Shown: positions 1 through 11,971 of the stretch, in pieces
Position numbering within the stretch: the stretch's first letter is position 1
Layout: every line of letters begins with the position of its first letter
Assembly: GCF_014905175.1 (NCBI RefSeq)
Contig: NC_057791.1
Coordinates: forward strand, 10,488,492 to 10,552,491
Source of the DNA: Aphidius gifuensis
Taxonomy: Eukaryota > Arthropoda > Insecta > Hymenoptera > Braconidae
Reading direction: 5' to 3'
Length of the DNA stretch: 64,000 bases
Notes under the pieces: generated by a model
The model's database searches: none
Seen by the model: only the letters and a program-made list of their open reading frames with translations
Told to the model about the DNA's origin: nothing
Program-made: the position numbers and the translations under genes

Positions 1-1630
1 TTTATTTATTATTTTACAAATTATCATTTTATAAATTTACAAGGATGAAAGTGTATTTTCATTTGATACACCGGTAAAATAATTGTTTAAAAATAATGAA
101 TTTATAAATACTTCTAAACATGAAAAAAAAAAAAATTTATAAATTATTTAATTTATACTTCTAAACATGAAAAAAAAACATTTATAAATTATTTAATTTA
201 TATTATTCAAGGAATCACCAAATGGATTATTCATCAGTTTGAAAACATTTCTTGTTTTTAGTCGTGACTTTGTTAAATATGATTAAACTTATGAAATAAT
301 AATATTACCAAATTTTACAAGTATGATATATCCATCAGTTGATTTACCAGAACAGGTATAAATAAATAACGCTAATAATAATATACAAATTGAAATATAA
401 ATAAACATATCAAAATTAATTTTACAGATAATAAAATCGATTACTGGAATATTAGAAGCTGAATCAGCAATTAAAATTGCTGAAAGAGAAGCATTAGCTG
501 GTACATGGGATGGTAAAGCAAGAATAATAACAAAGTAATTATACAAAAAAATAATAATAAGTTTAAGTATAAATATTTATTTGTTTTTTTGAATTTTTAG
601 ACATGCAACAACATTGCCACAATTAAATAATGGTAAAAAAATACCACCAAGTAATTAGAAATGTGAAAAATGTGATTTAACACAAAATTTATGGTTAAAT
701 TTAACTGATGGTAGTATATTATGTGGACGTAAATTTTTTAATGGTACTGGTGGTAATGATTAATGATCATGTAATTAAGCATTATCGTACAACTGGTTAT
801 CCACTTGTTGTTAAATTAGGTACAATAACAAAAAAAGGTAATGGTGATGTTTATTCATATGATGAAAATGATATGGTTGATGATCCAAATTTAATAATAC
901 ATTTATCACATTAGGGTATCAATATTTCAAATATGGAAAAAACTGAAAAATCAATGGTTGAACTTGAGCTTGATTTAAATCAAAAATTTGGTGAATGGGT
1001 TGCATTACAAGAAGCATCAAGTAAATTAATACCAATTTATGGTGCTGGTTATACTGGTTTAAATAATCTTGGTAATTCATGTTATTTAAATTGTGTTATG
1101 CAAACATTATTTATAATACCAGATTTTATTAAAAAATAAGTTGATGAATCAGTTAATATATTTAATGATAATTATAATGATCCAGCAAATAATTTCGATA
1201 CACAAATATCAAAACTTGGTTGTGGTTTATTATCTGGTAAATATTCAATCGAACCAAATAATAATAAATTAAATTAAATAATAAAGATTATAATCGTCAA
1301 GGTATATCACCAAGAATGTTTGAAAATTTAATATCACATGGACACCCTGGTTTTTCATCAAATCGTCAACAATTGATTGTTTTAAATTTAAAGTTGAAGA
1401 ATATAGTAGTTCTGGTAAAGTAAAATATTCATATAGACCAGAATATTCATTACCATTACCAATACCACTTAATTGTGCAATTAATAAAGATGAAGTTAAT
1501 ACATATGAAAATGATAAAAAAGCAGCTGAACTAAATGGACAATCATTTGATAGAAATAATACAATTATTAGACCACATATTAAACTATCATCATGTTTAG
1601 AATCATGTTTATATTTATTAAAAAAACAAC
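1..1630 (+). pseudogene. USP5/USP13-like deubiquitinase pseudogene, 5' end off window
   Basis: In the USP5 family this enzyme disassembles free ubiquitin chains, using a zinc-finger UBP domain and a Cys protease domain. Here I read KDESVFSFDTP at 41-73, the zf-UBP part (KCEKCDL, NLWLNLTDGSILCGR, HYRTTGYPL) at about 659-810, and the Cys box NLGNSCYLN near 1065-1090 with the catalytic Cys codon kept at 1080-1082. Introns are retained: donor at 74, introns 356-427 and 535-600, the last joining in frame. So this is a segmental copy, not a retrocopy. It is dead. TAG at 656-658 replaces the Trp expected before KCEKC, there is a frameshift near 760, TAA at 1137-1139 falls where Tyr is expected, and a deletion near 1370 joins SNRQQ to a downstream CFKFKVEE segment. 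Similarity fades after SSCLE near 1605. USP5 versus USP13 is not settled. Confidence 0.85.
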
Positions 1631-1950
1631 ACTCACACTTTTTTTACAACAATAAACCTAGATGGCATAAAAATCAACGTGTGAAAGAAAAAAAAAAAAA
1701 AAAATACTAATTTCACGTGATAACTATTGTTCAGTTGAGGAACAACAATCAGTAGATGTTTGTATATACTTTTTTTAAGAAAAAAGAAAATTGGGGAATC
1801 AAAAATTGACAATAAATAAATTGTAAAAAAAATTTCTTTTGGTTTTGTTTTAATACAAATTATCTTTATTTAGTTTTAGTTGAGTCTTAATTTTTTTTTA
1901 ATATTTAAAAGGTTATTTTTTTTTAGTTTTTCAGTATGTTTGTTTACTTA
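1631..1950. other. AT-rich spacer, no gene seen
   Basis: A/T homopolymer-rich sequence downstream of the USP5-like remnant. A short frame continues to about 1780 but has no recognisable homology. Confidence 0.5.
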
Positions 1951-2505
1951 TTTATCAAGAGGCACGGTAGTGCCTTGAGTCAAGTATGAGAAAGAAACGT
2001 ATTCGCGTTGATGAGAATATGTGTGATTATGAGAGTTACCCTGGTGGAAATATTACTCCGGCATTATTCTGGCATTTCTCTGTTTTTGGCCCATTTCCGG
2101 AGAAATTACTCCGGCATGAGGTTGATGGCGGAGAAATTATTCCGGTATAAAAGTAGTGGCAGATTTATTTTTCCGACATTAATCTCATGCCCGAGTAATT
2201 TCTCCGGAAATGGGCCAAAAACGGAGTAATGCCGAAGAAAGCCGGAGTAATGGCGGAGAAATATTTCTACCAGGGTAACTACTACCGTGTCTTATTATAC
2301 ATCAAATATTTTGTCCCCTTCTGTCTCTAATCTTTTAGAAATTTAATTAAAATATGATAGAGTTGAATGAGGATGCTGAAGTTTAGTAATGATCCCATAG
2401 ATCAATGTCGAGCTTTTTTTTTAAAAAAAATCAGGTTTTTTCGTTGCGGTAATATATATTTAAAGCATAATTGATATTTACGGTCTTTGCGTTTTTATCA
2501 GTTTT
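1951..2505 (+). repeat. Dispersed repeat R1, copy interrupted by a MITE
   Basis: Starts with ATCAAGAGGCACGGTAGTGC and runs to about 2505. The same sequence occurs inverted at 40028-40305 without the MITE at 2039-2275. Shared landmarks are the GAGTCAAGTATGAGAAAGAA block, the ATTATACATCAAATATTTT block and the TTGCGGTAATAT block. Confidence 0.8.
2039..2275. mobile_element. Palindromic MITE, CCCTGGT termini, CCGGAGTAAT repeats
   Basis: A 237-bp near-complete inverted repeat. Left end CCCTGGTGGAAATATTACTC; the right end reverse complement is CCCTGGTAGAAATATTTCTC. The interior repeats short CTCCGG/GGAGTAAT words. It is flanked by TA on both sides (2037-2038, 2276-2277). The R1 copy at 40028-40305 lacks it and has a single TA at the corresponding place. 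A related copy lies at 52059-52326. Confidence 0.8.
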
Positions 2506-2509
2506 CATC

Positions 2510-2960
2510 AAATCGACCAGATTTCTTCCGTTCAGTTGGTATAAAACTTTACAATTATTTTTCTTCTCTCTCCTAGACGTCTCTCTTTTTTTTTTTAGTG
2601 TTTATATTTTGGCTGCACTGCCAATATTAATTTAAAGTGGACATTTAGCTTTCTGAAATTTTTTTTTTCAAAAAGACTTTTGCTATTTATATTTATACTT
2701 CTTTAATAATTTATCTTCATATGTGCATCTATTTTTTTATTATTTTTTTTTCTTGTAAATAATGCTAAAATGGCTACGTGCAATAGAACTCACATTTTCT
2801 TGATTTTTTTTTAACAGATTCTGCCAGATTATTTTTACCAGGGATAGGTTAAAACAAATCAATTACAAAGAATAATAAGAACGAGGGTGCTATTCTTGGT
2901 CCCGTATTGCGGGAATTATTGCGAGTCTTGCAATAACGATTCGCCGACAAGAAATATTAG
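2510..2960. other. AT-rich spacer, nothing recognised
   Basis: T-run-rich sequence without a supported ORF or a clear repeat. Confidence 0.4.
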
Positions 2961-2965
2961 TCTTG

Positions 2966-3086
2966 ATAGAAAAACATGAAGGTGCTTTTTGTTGCTTTCA
3001 TGTAAATTTTACCTTATTTTTGCATTTGCATACCACAATGGCAGCTTCACATGAAAGCAACAACAAGCGCCTTCATGTTTTTCTAT
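2966..3086. repeat. Short inverted repeat (MITE-like)
   Basis: The left arm begins ATAGAAAAACATGAAGGTGC and the right arm ends with its near complement (GCGCCTTCATGTTTTTCTAT). Arms are about 38 bp around a loop of about 45 bp. No target duplication is evident. Confidence 0.6.
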
Positions 3087-3228
3087 ATCTTCAGATAAAA
3101 AATATTTTTTGTATGAGGTAGTCTAAAATAGACAAGCTTTGAACACCTTGTTTATTTTGATGATCAGGACGTATGATATGTTGTTATTTTTAATTGTAAA
3201 CGATCAAAAGACTTTACAAAAAGATATG

Positions 3229-5213
3229 ATATCAAACAAAAAACAAAAATAAATTTTTGTACAAAAAGGAGAGTCAAGTATTCGAAATTATTATTTTTTT
3301 TTTTTTAAACATACACTGAGAGAAATATTAACTAAGATCTACAAATGTAAAAGAAAAAATTACAAAATAAATAGTAAAAACTGCGTTCCCCCGTCATTTA
3401 TAAGAATTATTCGTATATTGATAGATAATTTTTACAATAGAATTATGTAAAAAATCTGGCCATTGACTATATACACTACTAAGCCATAAAATTTACATAA
3501 TTTTATTGTAATTTCTGTTTAAAAAAATGACTAAATTCACGACACTCACAAGTAAATTCTAGCAGACTGAGAATTTACCCACTACCGGTTTTAGAATTTA
3601 CTAAATTTTATTATAAATTTTATTTAAAAGTTGGACATTTTTTGTGTTAAGTTCGGCAGTTTGTGCTAGATTCACGGAGAATAGAAATCAATTCCCGGCA
3701 ACATTTTTTCTTTTCTGTTTACACGCTCAAAACTCGAAAACTAATTGTTAAATAGAAAAAAGTTATTCTTGATAAATTGTTTAGAAATAAATAACTAATA
3801 ATAAACCTCGCTTAACCCCATACCTAGCTTCAACAGATAAGGCTGTAGAAATGCTTGAAATTACATGACAGTTCAATCATTTGTTCAATCGGTCGGCCAT
3901 CTTTGTGTTATTTCGCCCCACAAACAGAATTTTTACAAAGCTATATAGTAAAAAATATTTAAGTCTATGCTAACTTTTATATGTCTACATGATAATTTTT
4001 ATTATATGTATAAGAATATTTATTAAATTGTGCAGTATTTTTCATTCAAACATATAATAATTTTTATTGTTTTCACTAAACATGTATATTCTTTATTTAA
4101 TTAACTCATAACTCATAATCCAAGAGATTAATCAAAAAAAGTAATTCTTCATAAATTGTTTGGAATTGAATTTTCAATAATAAACTTCACTCAACCCTAT
4201 GTCTATCTGCAATGGATAACGATGTATAGAGGCTTGAAGTAACCTAGCAATTTTTTGACATTTTACACATTTTACATAATTTTATTGTAGAATTCCAACT
4301 CTCGCGGCCAGTCCCAGAATTAAAACAAAAATTACAAAGTACTATAGTAATTTCTATTCAACCATGATTTTAATTTTTAGTTAAAATTTCTCTCAGTGTA
4401 CAAAAAAAGAGAATATCAAAAAAGTCAAGTACAAAAGTACTAATTTCTTTAAAAATCATTGACCCATATGAATGGTCTTAACTTTTGACAAAATTTTATA
4501 CTTGACCCCGCCCGGTTCCTTTCAAATAAAATTTTGAGTCTTTCACACAAATTTAGACTCATCAATAAGAAGTGAAAAGCAGAAGCACTTCATCTGTATC
4601 AAATTAATTAATACGAATATGAAACATAATACGTATGTAATACTGAACTATCATACTTAGCCAACCACTCGTGAAAATATTTCTCCGCGATTACTTTGTA
4701 TTTCTCCACGATTAGTCTGAATTTCTTTAAAATTAACCCATACGGAGAAATGTGTGAAAAAATTTTTTCAAATTTTTCTGAAATCGTTGTTAAGCGGCAA
4801 AATATGACGTCAGTAATATAGTTCGAAAAGTAAAATGTAGGGGCGCTTTTAATCTATAATGCATAAAGTCGGTATAAGCTTATCCCCCTTCTCATAATGC
4901 ATATTGCATGATATATGAAACTAAAGATGTACATATGTATAAATAGATATCCGTCGTCAATATTATAAACAATTATAAAAGTGTGTAGGCTTGAAACTTT
5001 ATTTGGGAAGAACCGGGCGGAGTCAAGTATAAAATTTTGTCAAAAGTTAAGACCATTCATATGGGTCAATGATTTTTAAAGAAATTAGTACTTTTGTACT
5101 TGACTTTTTTGATATTCTCTTTTTTGGTATGTTTAAAAAAAAAAAAAATAATAATTTCGAATACTTGACTCTCCTTTTTGTACAAAAATTTATTTTTGTT
5201 TTTTGTTTGATAT
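3229..5213. repeat. 2 kb palindrome interrupted in its left arm
   Basis: Outer arms 3229-3313 plus 4399-4520 pair with about 4985-5213. Shared words are TACAAAAAGGAGAGTCAAGT and GACCCATATGAATGGTC. The left arm is broken by the element at 3314-4398; the right arm is intact across the equivalent position (5128-5129). The spacer of about 460 bp has no gene. Confidence 0.85.
3314..4398. mobile_element. CACTGAGAG-ended element with TA target duplication
   Basis: Left end CACTGAGAGAAATATTAACT and right end AGTTAAAATTTCTCTCAGTG form an inverted repeat of about 20 bp. TA flanks both sides (3312-3313, 4399-4400). The uninterrupted arm at 5110-5140 is the matching empty site with one TA. No transposase is visible in the 1085-bp body, so it is non-autonomous. 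It shares termini with the elements at 8606-10882 and 18204-20363. Confidence 0.85.
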
Positions 5214-5289
5214 TATTAAAGTTACACAATGTATATAAAATGATTGTAAGCTTGTTTAAAATTAATGAAAAGACTAAAAAATGTAAACT

Positions 5290-5395
5290 ATGTATATAAA
5301 TGTAAAATATATATATGATATCTAATGTATGGCCAAATGGATCACTAGGTGTGTGATCTCAATAAAGCCTTAATATAATAAAAAAAAAAAAAAAA
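5290..5395 (+). other. Polyadenylation-like tail
   Basis: CTCAATAAAGCC is followed about 15 bp later by a run of about 16 A. It looks like the 3' end of a transcript or retroposed copy. No body upstream is recognised because the palindrome ends at 5213. Confidence 0.35.
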
Positions 5396-7440
5396 TATAA
5401 ATTTTTAGGTTTGTTTGTTCATAGAAAATTTAAAATATAGAAGGTACATTTTTGTTCATAAAAAAAAAAAATAATTAATTTAATTTATTTGTGACTCTCG
5501 CGACAGAATTTAACTTTAATAAAATAGCAATTATATATATATGAATATTTGTGTAATTTGTGTGTGTAATGTACGGAAAATATTACTACCCAAAAAAAAA
5601 TTTCTTTCTGCACTGAGTTTATGAATCTACCCTACACATTACGATTATCCCACTTCTGACACCAATTTTGTTACGTACCAGGCTAATTAATTTGTATTAT
5701 TTATGAAATAACAAAAAAAAGAAAGAATGTTAAACAACAATAATAATAGAATAACAATTTAGCAATAATACAAATGAATGAGCCTAATATTTAACGTAAT
5801 TTTTATGATCCTCTTGTTTTGTTATTCCCTACTGGGTAACGGGTTAGGAGGGAATGTGTGATTATGTAGATTCTACCTTGATGTTGTGGTTTATCCAAAA
5901 TTTTATCGAAGAGAGCGTGTCAATCCGGATGGTCGCCTGATGATGTTGATAATTAAAGATAATCCAATTGGTAACACAAAACACATTTCTTGAGCCAATC
6001 AAATTAAATGGTTCCCATAGTAGTCAGCATTATTCTAATTGTTTAAACATTTAAAAAAAAATAATTTAATAATTTCAACGGATGTAGTATCTCGCGTTGC
6101 AAAGGTGACTTTGAAAGCTGCTTACAAAAATTTGTATAGAAATAAATTGTTTTGTAAAAAATGCAAAATGTAGATTTTATTTCCTGTGAATAAAAAATAA
6201 AAAAAAAAATAATTTATTATAAAAAAAGAAAATTTTTATTGCTTGTTCGGCATTATTGTATCTGTTGAATTTATCAAATTATTATTTATTATTGATTTTT
6301 AATTCTAAATTATACCAAGACGTGACACAGTAATTATTGAAACAGAAAAAAAATATAAATTTTTTCTATTTTTTTTTGTAAAATTAATAGAAATTTTTTA
6401 TTATTTTTTTAGTAAAATATTGTAATAAAATATGTATCGTGTGAAGAAAAGTTCACGTAAATAATAAAAACTTGTTTTTTTTTTATAATATATTGCAAAC
6501 TTTTTTTATTTGATTTTTTTGATATTTTTATGGTTTATTAATCATAATTAATTCAATAAAATAAAAAATAATCACGTCATAAAAAAATATATATATATAA
6601 AATTTAAAGCTGTTTTTGCAAGCTTCAAAATAAGTCCTCATTCAAGTATTTATTTTGAAAATTGGAAAAAGTATCATAATTTCAAATTTTAAAAAGATAA
6701 AATTACATTATTATCATTACAATTTCGAGAATAAAAAAAAACTAATCATGTGATCAAAAATGTTCATATATGAAATTGAAAGCTCTTTTCATAAGCTTTA
6801 AAATGAGCCCTGACTTAAGTATTTATCTTGAAAAATAAAAAAGTTAAAACAGTTTCAATAATTTGTAGACAGTGATCACATGTTAATCAAATGGGAATTG
6901 TTTATTGATGGGACGCTTTAAAAAAAATCAAAAAAAAAAATCCTTTATAGAAATTGTTAGTTTTGACTAAAACAACAATTTAATGGGATGGGAAGCAAAA
7001 AAAAAATAATAATAATAATTTTGACTAGGTCTAATGGTTATATACAAACATATATGGACATTTATAAAATTATATATAATTTTACAACTCAGTAGCACAT
7101 TGAAGACTGACCAACCTATGACTTGCCATTCATCGATTATTATTCGGGTCACTAAGACTGATTTTTTTAATCTTTCCATGTATATAAAAATATATTAAGA
7201 ACCGCTATTATGTATTTAATATTGAAAGGGTGTTTGTTTAATAATATATAACAGCTACTTATTTTTTTTTACGAAACGAAAATTTCAGGGATAAAAAATT
7301 TTTTTCATAAATTATGACAATACATTCCGGGGTATACGAAACAAATGAAATTCATATATCGGCCCAGTGTTAGTTGATCCTTGGATTGCTATAATTATAA
7401 TGAATATTTAAGTAGAACAAATTTTCCTAATTTTCAATTG
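5396..7440. other. AT-rich region without genes; one diverged direct repeat
   Basis: No supported coding region. A segment of about 95 bp at 6571-6665 recurs at 6743-6840 (shared AAGTATTTAT.TTGAAAA and AAGCTT.AAAAT words), a tandem spacing of about 173 bp. The rest is homopolymer-rich. Confidence 0.5.
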
Positions 7441-7512
7441 TAGCTGCCGTGGTTAGGTAAGTAAGGCTCTGGAGTCTCAACTAGAAGATACCGTGTTCAA
7501 GTCGTGGTAATG
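7441..7512 (+). other. tRNA-like sequence (possible SINE head)
   Basis: Contains an A-box-like GTGGTTAGGTAAGTAAGGC and a B-box-like GTGTTCAAGTC about 40 bp downstream, followed by T-rich sequence. Stems are poor, so this is a degenerate tRNA-derived piece at best. Confidence 0.3.
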
Positions 7513-7639
7513 TCAAGTATTTATGGTCTAATTTTTTCGGTCAAATAAATCATCAAATGTATAAACAAAAAAATTAAATTGTTTAAATAATTATTAATTT
7601 TTTTTTTTATAATATTAATAAATTTTTGAAAGTCACGGC

Positions 7640-7825
7640 ATATAAACTTGTATACAACTGTCTATGTTTGTATACAACCATTCTTGAATTTGATATATAA
7701 ATTCCATATATGGTTTTATACAATTGTATACAACTTTATAAATTTGTATACAGAAAATGGCGATATACAACTGTATGAGTTTGTATACAATCATATATGG
7801 TTGTATATGGTTGTATACAAACCGT
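7640..7825. repeat. GTATACAA-rich short tandem repeat
   Basis: The palindromic word TTGTATACAA and close variants recur about seven times, at 15-35 bp spacing, with ATATATGG between. It lies just upstream of the Tnp2 remnant and may be subterminal sequence of that transposon. Confidence 0.6.
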
Positions 7826-7832
7826 TTTTCTC

Positions 7833-8603
7833 GGGTTTCTTTCTATAGACAAAGTAGAATCAAAAATGAATATTTTTTTAGAATCTTTCGTTAGGCAAGC
7901 AAACCATCTTTCTTCGACAGGGGTCACGTGGAAGTTGGGCAACAAAGAAATAACAAGTAAAATGATTCCTCTGGCATGTTCAGTAAATACTCCTGTTAGA
8001 TGCAAAATGTTAAATATGAAACAATATAATGGTTATTTTGGATGCACATTCTGCATGCATCCTGCTGAATCAGTTGACGATCAAAGAAAGTATGACAGTC
8101 CCACCACTTCGCACTGACGCATCTATAAAATTGTTAATGCTGGAAGCGTCTGATCTCAGAAGATTGCGGACTGATAATTTCGGTGTATGGGGAACGAGTA
8201 GTTTCATGAATCTTAATCATTTTGATCTTGTAGAGGGAATGAACGTTGATCATTTGCTTCTAGGGGCAGTTCGTCAATGGACTGATACTGTTTTGTCGTC
8301 AACCAATAAAAATTATTATCTATTCTTAATAAACGTTTGTTGTCTACTTCACCACCAGCTGTGATAACACGTACACCCAGAAGTCTGAACGAAAGAACAC
8401 TTTGGAAGGGAACTGAACGGCAAGATTGGTTGATTATGTATTCACTTATTTTTTTAGATGGAATATTGAAAAAGAAATACTTAGAGCATGGGGCATTGTT
8501 TGTCGCAGCGATGAATATTTTACTTCACTCATTTATTTATTTATTTATTACACTAGAATCATTGAACGAAGCCGAAATACTTATGATCAAGTTCATGACT
8601 ATG
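7833..8603 (+). pseudogene. Tnp2-type (CACTA/EnSpm-like) transposase remnant
   Basis: Reads as the middle of a Tnp2 transposase. NGYFGCTFCMHPAES is the Cys/His segment near 8026-8075. LRTDASIKLL, FGVWGTSSF and HFDLVEGMNVDHLLLGAVRQW follow at about 8108-8285. Next come RTPRSLNERTLWKGTERQDW and the helical MYSLIFLDGIL segment to about 8470, then a stretch of about 45 residues ending KFMTMY. Two frameshifts break it, near 8095 and near 8330. The N-terminus is missing or diverged. The C-terminal part stops exactly at TA 8604-8605, where the CACTGAGAG element begins, and coding does not resume after 10884. In functional relatives this protein cuts and joins transposon ends. Confidence 0.75.
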
Positions 8604-9650
8604 TACACTGAGAGAAAAAGTTGCTAAAATATAGCAAAATTTTGCTTGAGGTTTTAGGCTTTGATTTAAAAAAAAAATGTATTAATTTGAACAAAATATT
8701 TTTTAATTAAAGCAATTTATTTGCTTTAATTTAAGACAGTTTTTTTTTTATTTAAGAGAAAAGAGAATTAATTTAAGAGAAACTTTGCTAAAAAGGAAGC
8801 AAAAATATCCTTTAAATCAAGCGAATAAGCGGTCTAGTTAAGACAAAAGTTGCTAAAATTAAATGACATTTGATTTTATTTAATGGGTAAATCGTTTAAT
8901 TTAAGGATAATATTGATTGAATTAATAGAAAATTGTTTTTATACAAATGATAAATGAATTAATTTAAAAAAATTATGAATCAATTCAAGACAAAAAGCGA
9001 TCTAGTTAAGACACAAGTTGCTAAAATTGAGCGACATTTCATTTAATTTAATGGGTAAGTCGTTTAACTTGAGGAAATTATCGATTAATTTGAAAAAATT
9101 ATGAATCAATTTAAAGCAGAAAAGCGATCTAATCAAGACGAAAGTTGCTAAAATTGAGCGACATTTCTTTTAATTTAATGGTTAAGTCGTTTAATTTGAG
9201 GATATTGATTGTTAATAGAAAATTGTTTTATAACAAAGAAAAATGAATTAATTTAAAAATTATGAATCAAAACGAGCGATCTGTTAAATTGCTAAACATT
9301 TGATTTATTCAATGGCCGTCGTTTAACGAGAAAATTATCGATTAATTTAAAATGGCCTACAGCATCTAACAAAATTGCTTTATCATTTAATTTGTTGTTG
9401 TCGTTTAATTTAAGCGTTATAGATAAATTAATAGAAAATTTTTTATTTTCGATTGAAATGAAAAAAATTATTTTTATTATTTTCAGTGATTTATTTTATT
9501 TTACACTTTTGAAGTTGTTAGAACCTTCGCTTGCCTAAACTCCATCTCCTATACTTTGTTTCCCACATGCGCGTTCGTATCGTTATCAGGTGAGTGCCTC
9601 TGAATGTCATTGTTATCACTATTACGGGTTGTTTGTTGCTTTTTTAGTTA

Positions 9651-9930
9651 TTAATACATCTTTCTGTCACTTTATTTAACTAGCTTAAAGAAAAACAAAA
9701 AAAATACCTATCTCACTATAGGCACTTAGTTATTTTATTTTAGATGTCTTCTTAAAATATTTTATACATATATTGTAAAAATTTTTTCTTTTTCAAAATC
9801 AGTTGAATATTCATTTCTAATTATTTCGAGAAGACATCTAAAATAAAATAACTAAGTGCCTATAGTGAGATAGGTATTTTTTTTGTTTTTCTTTAAGCTA
9901 GTTAAATAAAGTGACAGAAAGATGTATTAA
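9651..9930. repeat. Central nested palindrome in the foldback
   Basis: Arms of about 120 bp are almost perfect complements (CACTATAGGCACTTAGTTAT word, AGATGTCTTCT near the loop). They are much better conserved than the surrounding arms, so this is probably a younger insertion or a conserved core. Confidence 0.75.
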
Positions 9931-10037
9931 TAAAAATTTAAACAATTACATGTAAAAAAAATAAAACCAACCAGCCTATCGGGATGTGATGAAACTTTTG
10001 ATTCAAGGGCCTCATACTTATGTCTCTGATACGTTAA

Positions 10038-10129
10038 CGCGCGATGGTTCAGGGGGTAACGCACTGGCTTTTAAAAGTATAGGTTTAGATAGGTTTAGAT
10101 TAGGCAGAGGTTCGAGGCTCGGCTAGGAC
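10038..10129 (+). other. tRNA-like module within the foldback
   Basis: GATGGTTCAGGGGGTAACGC resembles an A box, and AGAGGTTCGAGGCTCGG a B box about 60 bp on, followed by an A run of about 25. A homologous module lies at 19274-19369 in the second long element of the same family. Confidence 0.5.
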
Positions 10130-11054
10130 AAAAAAAAAAAAAAAAAAAAAAAAAAATTAAATCTTCAAGTGTAAAATAAAATAAGTCCTGAAAAAAAAAA
10201 ATAATAAAAAAATAATTTTTTTTTTTTTTTTCATTTCTTTTAATCAAAAATAAAAAAAATTTTCTATTAATTTAATCTATAACTTGCTTAAATTAAACGA
10301 CTTAACCATTAAATTAAATGAAATGTCGCTCAATTTTAGCAACTTCTGTCTTGATTAGATCGCTTTTCTGCTTTAAATTGATTCAGAATTTTTTTAAATT
10401 AATCGATAATTTCCTCTAGTTAAACGACTTGGCCATTGAATTAAATCAAATGTTGCTTAATTTTAGCAACTTGTGTCTTAACTAGATCGCTTTTTGTCTT
10501 GAATTGATTCATAATTTTTTTAAATTAATTCATTTATCATTTGTATAAAAACAATTTTCTATTAATTCAATCAATATTATCCTTAAATTAAACGATTTAC
10601 CCATTAAATAAAATCAAATGTCATTTAATTTTAGCAACTTTTGGCTTAACTAGACCGCTTATTCGCTTGATTGAAAGGATATTTTTGCTTCCTTTTTAGC
10701 AAAGTTTCTTTTAAATTAATTCTCTTTTCTCTTAAATAAAAAAAAAACTGTCTTAAATTAAAGCAAATAAATTGCTTTAATTAAAAAATATTTTGTTCAA
10801 ATTAATACATTTTTTTTTTAAATCAAAGCCTAAAACTTTCAAGCAAAATTTTGCTATATTTTAGCAACTTTTTCTCTCAGTGTAACTAATAAGAGTGAGT
10901 GAGTGAGTGGCTACGAGCGAGAAAAAAGATATGCTTTGAATGAATGCAAATGAATGTGTATGTGCGTTGCCAATAGTGTAGCTGATCGGTTCGCAGCGCT
11001 TATGAAAAGAATGAATCAAAAAATTATAAATGAATACATATACTCAATTGAAAA

Positions 11055-11960
11055 TTATTATTAGTATATTTATGTTATTGATATTATTATTATAATTATT
11101 ATTTTATTATTAATATCGATATTATTATTATGGATATAATGAATACCAATGATATTATTACTATTATTAAATTGATATTATTATTCTTCATAATATTATT
11201 GAAATTATTATTTTTTATAATGATATTATTGATGTCTATAACAATAGCATAAATAACAATAACAACAATAATTTCAATAATATCAATATAATATTAGTAA
11301 TAATATCAATGGTATGAATCATATTAATAATAATAATAATATCGATATAATATTGATAATGATAAGATCAATACTGACATCAATATTCAAGTATAAATAT
11401 TAATAATTATTAGTATTTATATTTCAAATATTATTATTATAAATGTTGATAAATATAATTAATATTATTTATATTATGACTATAGTCATTCCTAATTCCT
11501 ATAATTCCTATTCCTAATTTATAATGTTATCAAAATTATTATTGACATTTGTATTCTGTATAATATTATTGAAATAATTGTTATTAATAATATTCAAATA
11601 TAAATATTAGTAATTATTAGTATTTGTATTTCAAATATTATTATTATAGATATTGTTATTAATATCAATAAGATTGTTAATAAATGATAATATTATTGAA
11701 ATTATTGTTCTTATTATCATTTATATATATTCATAGTATCAATAATAATAATAATAATAACGATAATTATATGAATAATAATAATATTGATAATAATTTT
11801 AATAATATCAATGGTATTAATAATAATAATAATATCAATAACGATATAATATTGATAATATTATCAATAACGATATAATATTGATAATATTATCAATATT
11901 TATAGTTTGGATATTATCGCAATATGATCGATATTATTATTATAAATATCATATTGATAT
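11055..11960. repeat. AAT/ATT-type degenerate microsatellite
   Basis: About 900 bp composed almost only of A and T, with TATTATTATT, AATAATAAT and ATCAATATTA words on both strands. Any ORF here is low-complexity Asn/Ile and not real. Confidence 0.85.
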
Positions 11961-11971
11961 CATTTATACTA

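Larger units (their letters stand above)
8606..10882. mobile_element. 2.3 kb CACTGAGAG foldback element
   Basis: Begins CACTGAGAGAAAAAGTTGCT and ends with the complement, flanked by TA (8604-8605, 10883-10884). Nearly the whole body is two inverted arms. Each arm is built of units of about 100 bp that carry GCTAAAATTGAGCGACATTT, GTCGTTTAA and AAAGCGATCTA words. Just inside each end is TTGCTA-N5-TAGCAA, a perfect small hairpin. The right arm holds a tRNA-like module (10038-10129), and the centre a separate 280-bp palindrome. No protein is encoded. It sits in the Tnp2 remnant. Confidence 0.88.

Noticed and set aside
11684..11878. Asn-rich open frame
   Set aside because: Low-complexity translation of AAT microsatellite.
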